Shown here piece after piece: positions 9,202 to 17,666 of a stretch of 64,000 bases of DNA; the stretch's first letter is position 1, and the number at the start of each line of letters is the position of its first letter. The translations under genes and the position numbers were made by a program. This DNA comes from Paraferrimonas haliotis. GTDB lineage: Bacteria > Pseudomonadota > Gammaproteobacteria > Enterobacterales > Shewanellaceae. Where the stretch lies: NCBI RefSeq assembly GCF_002282895.1, contig NZ_NRRB01000002.1, positions 1 to 64,000 of the forward strand. Reading direction: 5' to 3'. The notes under the pieces were generated by a model that was given only the letters and a program-made list of their open reading frames with translations, was not told where the DNA came from and did not search any database.

Positions 9202-9534
9202 TTATCGAGGCGTTTGCTCATCCAAGCTTTTGGCTTTCGCTGATTTAAAGTCTTGGTTTACTAGGGTGCATTCATAAACCCGTTCTACATAGACTTTATT
9301 TTGCTTAATTTTATAAGTCTTTCTTTTCTTTAAATGCTCCGAAAGCGCTACTTGAGAGCCCACTAACTTAGCTTGCTTCGCCGACGATTGAGCTTGGTGC
9401 CAGCGATAAAACACGAGCTGGTCGCCAAGCCCTGTGCTAACCGCGCATTTATAATTTTGCTTCTCTGCCGAGACCGCTGAGTGTGAGGCACACAGAGCAG
9501 TCGTCGCGAGCAATAGGACACCCCAATTTTTCAT
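9202..9534 (-). CDS. TapY2-like small exported protein of the type IV pilus cluster
   Basis: The protein has 110 residues from ATG 9534, which overlaps the pilE stop by one base (TAATG), so the two are translationally coupled. A signal peptide ends near SAVSA, followed by a small basic domain with two Cys (YKCAV and YECTL). Position next to pilY1-pilE and size suggest the TapY2 family described in Aeromonas/Shewanella pilus clusters. This name is by context and resemblance, not by a search. The role is unknown. Confidence 0.6.
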   Translation of the reverse strand: MKNWGVLLLATTALCASHSAVSAEKQNYKCAVSTGLGDQLVFYRWHQAQSSAKQAKLVGSQVALSEHLKKRKTYKIKQNKVYVERVYECTLVNQDFKSAKAKSLDEQTPR

Positions 9535-9917
9535 TACCAACACCCCTCTGGTTTACGATTGCCAGCCGAGTCTATGCTTAATGGTGTGCAATCTTTGTCG
9601 CGACTGGCTTGCTGTGCAAGTGCGGTCGCTTTAATGGTGAAACTGCCACTGGCCACGGCAATATCAAACTTGTACAGTTTTGAATTTGCAGTGTTTGCCA
9701 CTCCGAGTTTCGACAAGCTATCAGCGTAGCTTCTATGGTCCATATAGTATTGCTCTTGCTTAGCAGCTGCACCGGAAAGCATAGAAACGGCTTCCGCTCT
9801 TGCCGAGCGCGCGACATAGTCGGTATAGCTCGGAAAAACCACCGCTGCCAAAATGCCCACAATAACCACTGTGATGAGCAGTTCAACTAAGGTAAAGCCT
9901 TGTTTGTTTTTCATCAT
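9534..9917 (-). CDS. pilE: Type IV minor pilin PilE
   Basis: The 127-residue prepilin has leader MMKNKQG, helix FTLVELLITVVIVGILAAVVFPSYTDYV with Glu5, and two C-terminal Cys (DKDCTPL and EGCW) that would form the pilin D-region disulfide. The pattern YxxYVxRSxRAEAxSxL is typical of PilE minor pilins that prime and cap the pilus. It follows pilY1 by 4 bases. Confidence 0.9.
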   Translation of the reverse strand: MMKNKQGFTLVELLITVVIVGILAAVVFPSYTDYVARSARAEAVSMLSGAAAKQEQYYMDHRSYADSLSKLGVANTANSKLYKFDIAVASGSFTIKATALAQQASRDKDCTPLSIDSAGNRKPEGCW

Positions 9918-9921
9918 GTTA

Positions 9922-12900
9922 TTACTCGTCGATATGGTAATAAATACGTTTGGCTCGCATCTGCATATCAGTACCTACAGAGCCCGAATACTCGCCATCT
10001 GGATTAAGTTCGCCCTTACCCACACCTACAAGATAAATGTCGGAAGGCTCGCCCGGTGGCACCACAATCTGTGGCGTGTCTGGCACCCGCACCCCTAAGT
10101 CGTAATACGGTTCACTTAGGCTGTTAATGCCTCGGTGTAAATCTCTAACATACAAGCGACCGCCGCCTTCTAGCATACATTGGTTTTCAGCAAGCTCGGT
10201 TTGCGGAACGAAGGAGGTGTAATAAACTTTACCCCCTAGTATCGTGGCTGCCGATAAGGCTTTCTCCCCCTCATCAGAGAAGTGCATAAACCAGCCTTTT
10301 TTGGCGGAATAGGTCTCATCAAGGGCATCTTGACCAGCCTGATCCGATGCACTGCCGTAACCTGACTTCATCACATCGTACATATCGCTCATGCGAATGG
10401 GGGCAGGCGCTGGATTGGCTAAATCAACCAACGCACTGTAGACATTGCGATCGCGCAGAGTGAAGAAGTAGTCTTCACGATCCAGCCCGAGCGGCCCCGG
10501 ACGATTACCACTGCCTACGGTAATGGCATCATAGGCTTGTTCTTGATACATCATATCACCGTTAATGCTGGTCACTTGCGTCATAGCTGTTTGCGCAACC
10601 GCCGGCTCTGAGAAAAAGCGACGGTTATCGACGTCTGAGCTGCCGCCTAACTCAGCAAACTTATAAGCAGTCCATTTACTAAAATCAGTTCCAACCAAAT
10701 CGAATCGCCACACATTAGCGCCGGTATCCGTTGCGTATAGTCGATCTGACAAACCATCACCATTGCTGTCCAGAGCCGCAATCTTATTTGGGATACTGTC
10801 AACCATATCCGTAATAATTGTGCTTGCACCGCTGCCGGTTGCTCCAAAACTATGGATAGGCGTTCCAGTTTCCGCATCCAGTATATAGACGGCCCGACCT
10901 GCACTATCTTTGTAAGTTGGGCCTGCTTTATCTTTAAGCGAATCATATCCACCACCGATGACTACTACAGGTTTGGCGGTATCTTTAGAGGTGCCCGGAT
11001 AACCATTAATGTAGGTAACAATAGGCTCTGACCAAGACTGGCCTAGCTCCGATAGCCCGGTAGTATCGGCGTCGACTTTCCACAGTAACTTTGGTGAGTC
11101 AGGGTTAGTTATATCCATTGCATAGTAGGCATTGCCTCCGCGACGCAAACCAAAGTATACCCATACTTTGTCGCCATCTGACGGCTCTATCATGCCATTA
11201 GCATTTACGTCGCGCACATAGGCTACCGGTGAGCTATCGACACCGTATTCTGAGTGAATCCCGCTCGGCGGGTTATCCCTTAAGGTCACGCTGTTCGGCA
11301 GCAAGTCATAGGGTGCAAAGGCCCAGGCTTCTGAGACGGTATCACCGGCATCTTTAAACATATGCAATAGGCCATGGTTAGTGCCCATTAGAATTCGGAC
11401 ATCCTGACTGCCATCGCTCTTACCAAAAGTGATGGCGAGGGGTTTTGAGTGCAGCGGGTCTCCAAGAACGTCTTGGCGAATGGCATTTGAATTGCCTATG
11501 CCTAAATCGTTATCAACGTCTTTACCTTCAATCCAAGCGATTTGCTCCGCTACTATTTGGCTATCGCTTTGGCTATCGGAGGAGCTCAGGTTCAGATAAT
11601 CCACGGCGGCACGCATGTCACCAGCCTTAGCAGCTAAATTAGAGGCTGACAGTGTTTGCAATGAACCGTTTACTCCGGTGTCCGAGTAGATACTTCGCTT
11701 AGAACCTTGTCTGAGCATATGCACCACGCCACCATCGTGTACCTCGTTACCATCACCACCATCGGCGAGTGCAGAACAGGTAGAGGTTGGCGTCCAAATG
11801 CTGCATGAGCGGCTGCGAATATTGCCATCTAAACCAATGGCCGCTAAACCACGGCTATCGACAATGGTACCGTCGCCTTTAATTCTGAGTTTTTTCAAAT
11901 TCCCCATCCAGCGAGGCCCAGAGTTCGGATAAAACATGCCGTAATACACCGCATCCAATGTTTGGGTGCGATCGAAGTTATTACTGGCTATCGAAGGCGA
12001 CGTAAAACTTGCCGTTTCTTTGGAGATTTCAATAAAGATGTCGGTCAGGGATTTTTGCAACTCTTGGGAGTTATAGGCCGAGAAGTACTTGCCGCCACCG
12101 CGTTTGGCTGCATCCAACAGCAAACCTTCTGCATCATCCGCTTGGTCACTAAAGCCAATGGTGTACAAAATGGTATTACGCTTCATATCCACATCGTCGT
12201 AATTGCTTGCGGGCGACACCACATCGTGCTTATACATCCATTCCGCTAACGCTGGCAGGTAACTGGTCATTTTGCCTTCGACATATGGTTTGCCAACACC
12301 TTGTGGCAAACTTTTGATTTTTGAGTCTGCATTTTCATCTTCCGTCGGCAATCCGTCGGTAATAAGAATGATGTAAGTAGAACCTTGGCAATTCCCAAAT
12401 GGTGAGATGTAGTTACCGTCTGAGTTCAAACAATTAGGATCAGTGGGCAAATAGCTCTTACTTTTAGTGTCGTAGTCTACCGAGCCCCCTTTATAACTGG
12501 AATCGGCAAAACCGTAATACGGCGATTTACCCGATAAATAACGATAGGCTTCGTACAAGGTTTCAGTTAACGGAGTGTTGGTATCAGCTGTAATTCGCGA
12601 CACTTTGCTGGCTAGATCAGCCCGCCCTGCAGCATTCATCTCTTGTATGCCCGCTACAATTCGACCGCCATGTCGCGTACCCGAAGGGTAGTTTAAGTTA
12701 AACAACGACAAGCCTAAGTCAATACCCGGAGTGGTTTCAATCACGGAAGTAATCACTTTTTGAGCTTGCTCTAACAAAGTACTTGATACAGTACCTAAGT
12801 CGTCTTCATCTGCATGAAACCAAAACAAGTAATTATCTGTGTATAAGGTGATCGGTGAACCGGAGCCAAAATTGGTGTTATTAACGTAGTCGGCTATATT

Positions 12901-13485
12901 AGTGTCGTAAGCGGCGTCAAAGTGGTCATTACCTTTAGGCTTCCCTCCATCTATGGGAAACGCGTCCGCTTGTCCCGGAGCATTCTTAGGGTTTCCTTCG
13001 TTAATGTCTGCTAAACAATCGATCAAGTCGTTGGCGTTAAAACCGTTGTTTTCGCGAATTTCTTCCCACGATCCGGTATTACCTTTCTTTGAATACTCAC
13101 GGATAAACCCAGTATAAATGCCGTGTTTATCAAGCGCCTGTCTCGCGGTATCACAGCCATTAATGGCTTCTAAAAAACGTCTGGCATCGCTTGGGCTTGA
13201 AGGCACCGGCATCGAAGCATTATCAATGCCATTAGCGGTCCAATAAAGGCCTTTATCACCAAAAAAACCGGATAATACTGGGTCATAGTCTATGGTTGGG
13301 TCGTAGCCGGGCTTTTCGGAGCTCACCGCATTCATACTGCCTGAGTTATCGAAAATAATAAGAACTTTAGGACGCACACCTTTGCGCTGAGACGCATCAA
13401 ACACATACAACTCAGTGTCGTCCGCTTTGACTTGGCTAAGAATGACAAACGTTAATGTTAGAATCGTTATTAGAATGCGCACCAT
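9922..13485 (-). CDS. pilY1: PilY1 pilus tip adhesin/assembly protein
   Basis: PilY1 sits at the tip of type IV pili with the minor pilins and is needed for pilus assembly, adhesion and surface sensing. The 1187-residue protein has a signal peptide, an N-terminal von Willebrand A region with the MIDAS motif IIFDNSGSMNA (about residue 47), and a C-terminal PilC/PilY1 beta-propeller. DSNGDGLSD followed by RLYATDTGANVWRFDL matches the calcium-binding loop region. A second Ca-like loop DVNANGMIEPSDGD is present. Its ATG overlaps the pilX stop by one base. Confidence 0.93.
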   Translation of the reverse strand: MVRILITILTLTFVILSQVKADDTELYVFDASQRKGVRPKVLIIFDNSGSMNAVSSEKPGYDPTIDYDPVLSGFFGDKGLYWTANGIDNASMPVPSSPSDARRFLEAINGCDTARQALDKHGIYTGFIREYSKKGNTGSWEEIRENNGFNANDLIDCLADINEGNPKNAPGQADAFPIDGGKPKGNDHFDAAYDTNIADYVNNTNFGSGSPITLYTDNYLFWFHADEDDLGTVSSTLLEQAQKVITSVIETTPGIDLGLSLFNLNYPSGTRHGGRIVAGIQEMNAAGRADLASKVSRITADTNTPLTETLYEAYRYLSGKSPYYGFADSSYKGGSVDYDTKSKSYLPTDPNCLNSDGNYISPFGNCQGSTYIILITDGLPTEDENADSKIKSLPQGVGKPYVEGKMTSYLPALAEWMYKHDVVSPASNYDDVDMKRNTILYTIGFSDQADDAEGLLLDAAKRGGGKYFSAYNSQELQKSLTDIFIEISKETASFTSPSIASNNFDRTQTLDAVYYGMFYPNSGPRWMGNLKKLRIKGDGTIVDSRGLAAIGLDGNIRSRSCSIWTPTSTCSALADGGDGNEVHDGGVVHMLRQGSKRSIYSDTGVNGSLQTLSASNLAAKAGDMRAAVDYLNLSSSDSQSDSQIVAEQIAWIEGKDVDNDLGIGNSNAIRQDVLGDPLHSKPLAITFGKSDGSQDVRILMGTNHGLLHMFKDAGDTVSEAWAFAPYDLLPNSVTLRDNPPSGIHSEYGVDSSPVAYVRDVNANGMIEPSDGDKVWVYFGLRRGGNAYYAMDITNPDSPKLLWKVDADTTGLSELGQSWSEPIVTYINGYPGTSKDTAKPVVVIGGGYDSLKDKAGPTYKDSAGRAVYILDAETGTPIHSFGATGSGASTIITDMVDSIPNKIAALDSNGDGLSDRLYATDTGANVWRFDLVGTDFSKWTAYKFAELGGSSDVDNRRFFSEPAVAQTAMTQVTSINGDMMYQEQAYDAITVGSGNRPGPLGLDREDYFFTLRDRNVYSALVDLANPAPAPIRMSDMYDVMKSGYGSASDQAGQDALDETYSAKKGWFMHFSDEGEKALSAATILGGKVYYTSFVPQTELAENQCMLEGGGRLYVRDLHRGINSLSEPYYDLGVRVPDTPQIVVPPGEPSDIYLVGVGKGELNPDGEYSGSVGTDMQMRAKRIYYHIDE

Positions 13486-13952
13486 TAACCTCCTACGTTA
13501 AATACGGGTTGTTCAACCGCCGACACAATGCCGATATTGCCGCGGTTATTTTTTCCAAATGACACTTGACTGGCCACTTCTGATTGACGGCAACTAAAAG
13601 TAGAGGCACTTGAGGCCGAGCTTGAGCGTCTGCAGCCGGTTTCCACCAAAAATTTAATATCGCTGGCAACGCCGGTATTAGCATCGGTGACACTGGTGGT
13701 ACCCACGCCTTTTACGAACAAGCTTTCGCCTTGCTTAGCCGCTTCCTCATCGATGAGCCGTAATTGACTACCATTGATGGTATGTAAAGATTCCACTCGC
13801 TCCGCACTAGTGGTCGCCATTCGAGCCGAAAACCCTGAACTGACGGCTAGGCTAGTACCAATAACGGTAAGAATAAGCAGAACCACCAATGCAAAAAACA
13901 GCACAATTCCTTGCTGATTGTTCAGTGACCTGAAACTCGGTTGTTTTCTCAA
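13485..13952 (-). CDS. pilX: Type IV minor pilin PilX
   Basis: The 155-residue protein starts with a longer basic leader (MRKQPSFRSLNNQQG) before the hydrophobic helix IVLFFALVVLLILTVIGTSLA. The helix lacks Glu5, as in other PilX/GspK-like pilins that start the minor-pilin complex. Two Cys (ETGCRR and FSCRQ) may form a disulfide. It lies 9 bases after pilW and overlaps pilY1 by one base. Confidence 0.88.
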   Translation of the reverse strand: MRKQPSFRSLNNQQGIVLFFALVVLLILTVIGTSLAVSSGFSARMATTSAERVESLHTINGSQLRLIDEEAAKQGESLFVKGVGTTSVTDANTGVASDIKFLVETGCRRSSSASSASTFSCRQSEVASQVSFGKNNRGNIGIVSAVEQPVFNVGG

Positions 13953-13961
13953 AATGCGTCC

Positions 13962-14939
13962 TTAACTTTGATTGAGCAAAGCGGGGTTTTCTAAAATAAT
14001 CGTGCTACTAATAACTTGGCGACGATAACCGTCGTTAAAATCTTGTGCGGTTCTCAAGCCCACCTGATAACTAAATTCCTGTGAGCTAAATTCTGGGTCT
14101 TCTTCAATGGACCGCAAAAGTAAGTTAATACTTACAGACACAATGCGACGAGAGTCTTGTCTATCCCATAAGCTATTGTTAACATTCGCAGCGGAAACAT
14201 AGCCATCGGCGGCACCGTCACCGCTATTATCGACGCCATACAAGACCTGCATGTCTTCAACACCATCCACAAAAGACTCTTCAACCATGCCTGCAGAGGT
14301 TAAGCGGCGACGCTTTAAAATGGGGACCACGTTGCCAGAGCGATTTTCGTTTTCGATGTAGTAAACGTGATGTTGATACTGCCAATAGCGACCGTCGGTT
14401 ACACTCGGTGTTGGGCTTTCGCCACCTTTGAAGAACAAGCCACGGTTGAAGTTGCTCACCATATAAAATTGATTTGCCATTAAGGAAGAAGCGTCAACGT
14501 CCGGTCCAACCAAACGCTTTATCTGCAACACATCGGTACCGCTTTTAGCACTGGAACTGCAATCCATTGAGCCTGCTCCTGCGCCAGCAGTGTAACCCCA
14601 AATAAGTCGAAAATGAGCCGGCTGGGCATTGGGAAAACTGCTATTGTTATAACCACCGCCGGTGCAATCTGGCGAAATAGCCGTATCACTTAAGGCTACG
14701 TTACTGCCAAGGACCAAACTAACGCCATTTAAATCCGCCATAAATCCGGTTTGGCTAACATCCTTAGACATAATGGCCAGGGCCATTCTGGCATTTTCTT
14801 GAAGCTCAGCGAATTGCCCGGTGGAGGTTACATTCTTGGCCGACATAGCGAACATGGTGAATAGACCGGCACTCAAGAACAGCGCCATAAGCATGGCCAC
14901 CATTAATTCAACTAAGGTCAATCCTTTTTGAGTATTCAT
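13962..14939 (-). CDS. pilW: Type IV minor pilin PilW
   Basis: The 325-residue prepilin has leader MNTQKG and helix LTLVELMVAMLMALFLSAGLF with Glu5, in the PilW/GspJ group. The large soluble domain, including the VEDMQVLYGVD region, is typical of PilW. It sits between pilV and pilX in the usual order. Confidence 0.92.
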   Translation of the reverse strand: MNTQKGLTLVELMVAMLMALFLSAGLFTMFAMSAKNVTSTGQFAELQENARMALAIMSKDVSQTGFMADLNGVSLVLGSNVALSDTAISPDCTGGGYNNSSFPNAQPAHFRLIWGYTAGAGAGSMDCSSSAKSGTDVLQIKRLVGPDVDASSLMANQFYMVSNFNRGLFFKGGESPTPSVTDGRYWQYQHHVYYIENENRSGNVVPILKRRRLTSAGMVEESFVDGVEDMQVLYGVDNSGDGAADGYVSAANVNNSLWDRQDSRRIVSVSINLLLRSIEEDPEFSSQEFSYQVGLRTAQDFNDGYRRQVISSTIILENPALLNQS

Positions 14940-14948
14940 GTCTTGTCC

Positions 14949-15509
14949 TTATATCACCACAGTCGAAAGCACAATGTGGCGTCGCATCTTGCCGGCCGCA
15001 CCGCATCCTGATACCAAAGAATCTGCAGAGCTCGCTGCTGCATCGTTACTTTCTGACATGCCTTGCCAAGTAACAACAACCGTTACATCACCGGTCGCCA
15101 ACGCTCTCACACAAACCGTGGGAGAGGTAAGCCCTCCGACATCAGTTTTACCTTTGGTGACTCCAGCCCCCAACATTTGCCGTTCCCAAGTGTACAGATC
15201 CCAACGTCGCATTTGAGGTCGGCTGCAGTTAACCATGGCAGAGGTTGATTCGCAGACCACGTTCGGTTGGGTCAATGCGCCGGTGTAGGTGCCGCTGTAG
15301 TTTTCAGCCTGAATGGGGTTTAAGCGAATTCGGTTGATCAGATCATTAGCAACGTACGTTGCTTGAGTGTATTGGTAGGCTTCGAAATTTGAACGCTTAG
15401 CAACGGAGTGAAGCGTGAACACACCAATGAGTCCCACCACCAAGATGATGAGAGTTACCAGTACTTCAACCAAACTAAATCCGTTGGATTTTGGTTGTGT
15501 CCTTTTCAC
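14949..15509 (-). CDS. pilV: Type IV minor pilin PilV
   Basis: The 186-residue prepilin has leader MKRTQPKSNG and helix FSLVEVLVTLIILVVGLIGVFTLH with Glu5, typical of PilV/GspI. It is the first gene of the pilV-W-X-Y1-E-tapY2 operon. The operon promoter must lie in the A/T-rich gap 15510-15764. Confidence 0.9.
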   Translation of the reverse strand: MKRTQPKSNGFSLVEVLVTLIILVVGLIGVFTLHSVAKRSNFEAYQYTQATYVANDLINRIRLNPIQAENYSGTYTGALTQPNVVCESTSAMVNCSRPQMRRWDLYTWERQMLGAGVTKGKTDVGGLTSPTVCVRALATGDVTVVVTWQGMSESNDAAASSADSLVSGCGAAGKMRRHIVLSTVVI

Positions 15510-15605
15510 GGGCTACCCCTAACACGCTTCCAGCGCTCAAATAATTGTGATTGGTGTTGATTCTTTTGTGATCAACTGTATTTTTAGAATAATGGTTTTA
15601 AGCAA

Positions 15606-15644
15606 AATTTCACTCGTACCAACTTACGAGTTTACGCTGAAATT
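15606..15644. promoter_or_regulatory. Compound inverted repeat upstream of pilV
   Basis: Inner arms ACTCGTA (15612-15618) and TACGAGT (15625-15631) have a 6-base loop. Outer arms AATTTCA (15606-15612) and TGAAATT (15638-15644) enclose them with a 7-base bulge. It lies about 100 bases upstream of pilV in an A/T-rich gap. It could be an operator or a 5' leader hairpin; no regulator is assigned. Confidence 0.35.
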
Positions 15645-15702
15645 GTAAGTGAGTTAATAGTTTTTATTTTGACTATCGACGAAATATCGACAAATAAGTA
15701 AA

Positions 15703-15745
15703 AAAAAGCGACCTCTTAGATAATTGCTCTAAGAAATCGCTTTTT
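15703..15745. terminator. Terminator after ispH
   Basis: AAAAAGCGA (15703-15711) pairs with TCGCTTTTT (15737-15745), and an inner TCTTAGA (15714-15720) pairs with TCTAAGA (15728-15734), with a 7-base loop. It is 20 bases beyond the ispH stop on the minus strand and ends in a T-run on both strands. Confidence 0.8.
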
Positions 15746-15764
15746 CATGGTGTAATCGTTGGTG

Positions 15765-16709
15765 CTATTGCAGTTCAGCAGGTACCGCAAAAACGGTATT
15801 CTCTTCTCTGCCTTCTACTTCAATAACTTCACTGTCACTTATTGTTCCAATAGCGTTAATAACTTGTTGAACTAATACTTCTGGAGCTGATGCGCCAGCA
15901 GTCACGCCCACTTTACAACTGTCTTTAAACCACTCCAGTTGAATTTGCTCAGCGTTGTCTACCAAATAGGATTGAGTTCCAAATTTGGCTGCTAACTCCT
16001 TTAATCGATTGGAGTTCGAGGAGTTCTTTGACCCCACCACAATCAGCAAATCGACATCTTGCGCCATATTGCGAACCGCATCCTGACGATTTTGTGTTGC
16101 GTAGCAAATATCGTCTTTTCTTGGCCCTACGATGTCTGGAAACTTACGCTTGAGGGCTTCAATTATTTCAATGGTATCATCCACTGACAAGGTCGTTTGA
16201 GTCACAAATACCAGATTATCAGGATCCTTAACCACCAATTGCGCCACATCTTGCGGGGATTCAACCAAGTAGATGGCACCGTCTGGATTTGAATATTGCC
16301 CCATGGTGCCCTCAACTTCCGGATGACCCGCATGTCCAATCAAAACGCATTCATGTCCTTTGCGACTGGCGCGAGTGACTTGCAAATGGACTTTTGTCAC
16401 CAATGGGCAGGTGGCATCGAATACTTTTAAGCCCCGAGTTTTTGCTTCGGCTCTAACCGCTTGGGATACGCCATGAGCACTGAAGATTACAATAGAGTCA
16501 TCAGGAACTTGGTGTAACTCTTCAACGAATATGGCGCCACGCTCTTTTAAGTTCTCAACAACGTAGCGGTTATGAACAACTTCATGGCGCACGTAAATCG
16601 GTGGCTCAAACAGCTCTAAAGCGCGCTCGACAATACTGATGGCTCTGTCTACGCCCGCACAAAAACCTCGTGGATTAGCCAATAAAATTAAGTTGCTGTC
16701 TTTGCTCAT
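15765..16709 (-). CDS. ispH: 4-hydroxy-3-methylbut-2-enyl diphosphate reductase
   Basis: IspH does the last step of the MEP isoprenoid pathway, reducing HMBPP to IPP and DMAPP at a 4Fe-4S cluster. The 314-residue protein has the three cluster cysteines in [17 protein letters not shown] and ICYATQNRQ, plus HEVVHN and the SSNSNRL substrate loop. Its start touches the fkpB stop, so they are co-transcribed, as in E. coli (ileS-lspA-fkpB-ispH). Confidence 0.97.
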   Translation of the reverse strand: MSKDSNLILLANPRGFCAGVDRAISIVERALELFEPPIYVRHEVVHNRYVVENLKERGAIFVEELHQVPDDSIVIFSAHGVSQAVRAEAKTRGLKVFDATCPLVTKVHLQVTRASRKGHECVLIGHAGHPEVEGTMGQYSNPDGAIYLVESPQDVAQLVVKDPDNLVFVTQTTLSVDDTIEIIEALKRKFPDIVGPRKDDICYATQNRQDAVRNMAQDVDLLIVVGSKNSSNSNRLKELAAKFGTQSYLVDNAEQIQLEWFKDSCKVGVTAGASAPEVLVQQVINAIGTISDSEVIEVEGREENTVFAVPAELQ

Positions 16710-17122
16710 TAGCTATCTCCAATGACTTCCAGTTCAAACGTTATCGCATGTCCGGCCAGAGGGTGATTAAAGTCCACCGTTACAGAATCACCGTTTACTT
16801 CTCGGATAATTCCCGGTACGTCTGTACCTCCAGGTCCAGAGAACCCCATAATAACGCCAACACTTAGGTCCGCATTAGCGTCGAATCGAGTCCGATCAAG
16901 ATAATGAATATTATCCGGGTTGGATTCGCCAAAGGCGTCCTTCGCTTGCAGCGTAAAGCTATGCTGATCGCCGCTTGCTAACCCTTCTAATTGTGCTTCG
17001 AAAGCTGGGCTTAAGCTATTATCACCTATCGTCAATTTTGCCGGTTTACCGCTGGCTTTAGTGCTGTCCGCGGTAGAGCCGTCTTCAAGCACGATGTTCA
17101 TATGACACAGTATGCTGCGCAT
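16709..17122 (-). CDS. fkpB: FKBP-type peptidyl-prolyl isomerase FkpB (SlpA)
   Basis: This SlyD-like prolyl isomerase/chaperone has an FKBP domain interrupted by an insert-in-flap domain: [16 protein letters not shown], then [12 protein letters not shown], then [19 protein letters not shown]. It lacks the Cys/His tail of SlyD, as expected for SlpA. The ATG at 17122 gives 137 residues with the first strand ([13 protein letters not shown]) intact. A second ATG at codon 8 would cut into that strand, so I reject it. Confidence 0.9.
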   Translation of the reverse strand: MRSILCHMNIVLEDGSTADSTKASGKPAKLTIGDNSLSPAFEAQLEGLASGDQHSFTLQAKDAFGESNPDNIHYLDRTRFDANADLSVGVIMGFSGPGGTDVPGIIREVNGDSVTVDFNHPLAGHAITFELEVIGDS

Positions 17123-17126
17123 TTAA

Positions 17127-17657
17127 TTATCCTTCAGCGTCATCTTTAGTGGGGTAACCTGAAAGCTTTTGTGGATAAAAAGCTTCTAAAATCAATAACG
17201 CAGCCCCGCAACTGATGGCGATATCAGCTACGTTAAACGCTGGAAAATGATAGCTCCCCCAATAGAAGTCTAAAAAGTCCACAACGAAGCCGTGTTGCAA
17301 GCGGTCCACCAAGTTACCAATGGCGCCTCCAATAATGAGCACATAACACAGGTTAACTCGCCATAACGCTCTGGGTTGATTTCGAAGCCAGTAGCTTAGC
17401 AATAAGCTTACGCCCACGGCTAAACTGGTGAACAGCCAGCGCTGCCAACCGCCCGCATCGTGCAAGAAGCTAAACGCGGCACCATAATTGCGCACATAGG
17501 TTAAATTAAAAATCGGCCAAACCGCTTCAACCTGATAAAGCTGATAGGTTTCTAAAACCCAGTCTTTTGTAACCTGATCTAAGGCAATCACTAACAGCGC
17601 TACCCACAACCAAACAATTCCACTTTGCTGCCATTTTTGAGGCTTTAGGTAATCCAT
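17127..17657 (-). CDS. lspA: Lipoprotein signal peptidase (signal peptidase II)
   Basis: LspA cleaves prolipoprotein signal peptides in the inner membrane; BamD in this window would be a substrate. The 176-residue protein has four hydrophobic segments and the catalytic aspartate motifs NLVDRLQHGFVVDFLDF and FNVADIAI. It lies 9 bases after ileS and 4 before fkpB. Confidence 0.95.
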   Translation of the reverse strand: MDYLKPQKWQQSGIVWLWVALLVIALDQVTKDWVLETYQLYQVEAVWPIFNLTYVRNYGAAFSFLHDAGGWQRWLFTSLAVGVSLLLSYWLRNQPRALWRVNLCYVLIIGGAIGNLVDRLQHGFVVDFLDFYWGSYHFPAFNVADIAISCGAALLILEAFYPQKLSGYPTKDDAEG

Positions 17658-17666
17658 TGCTATTCC

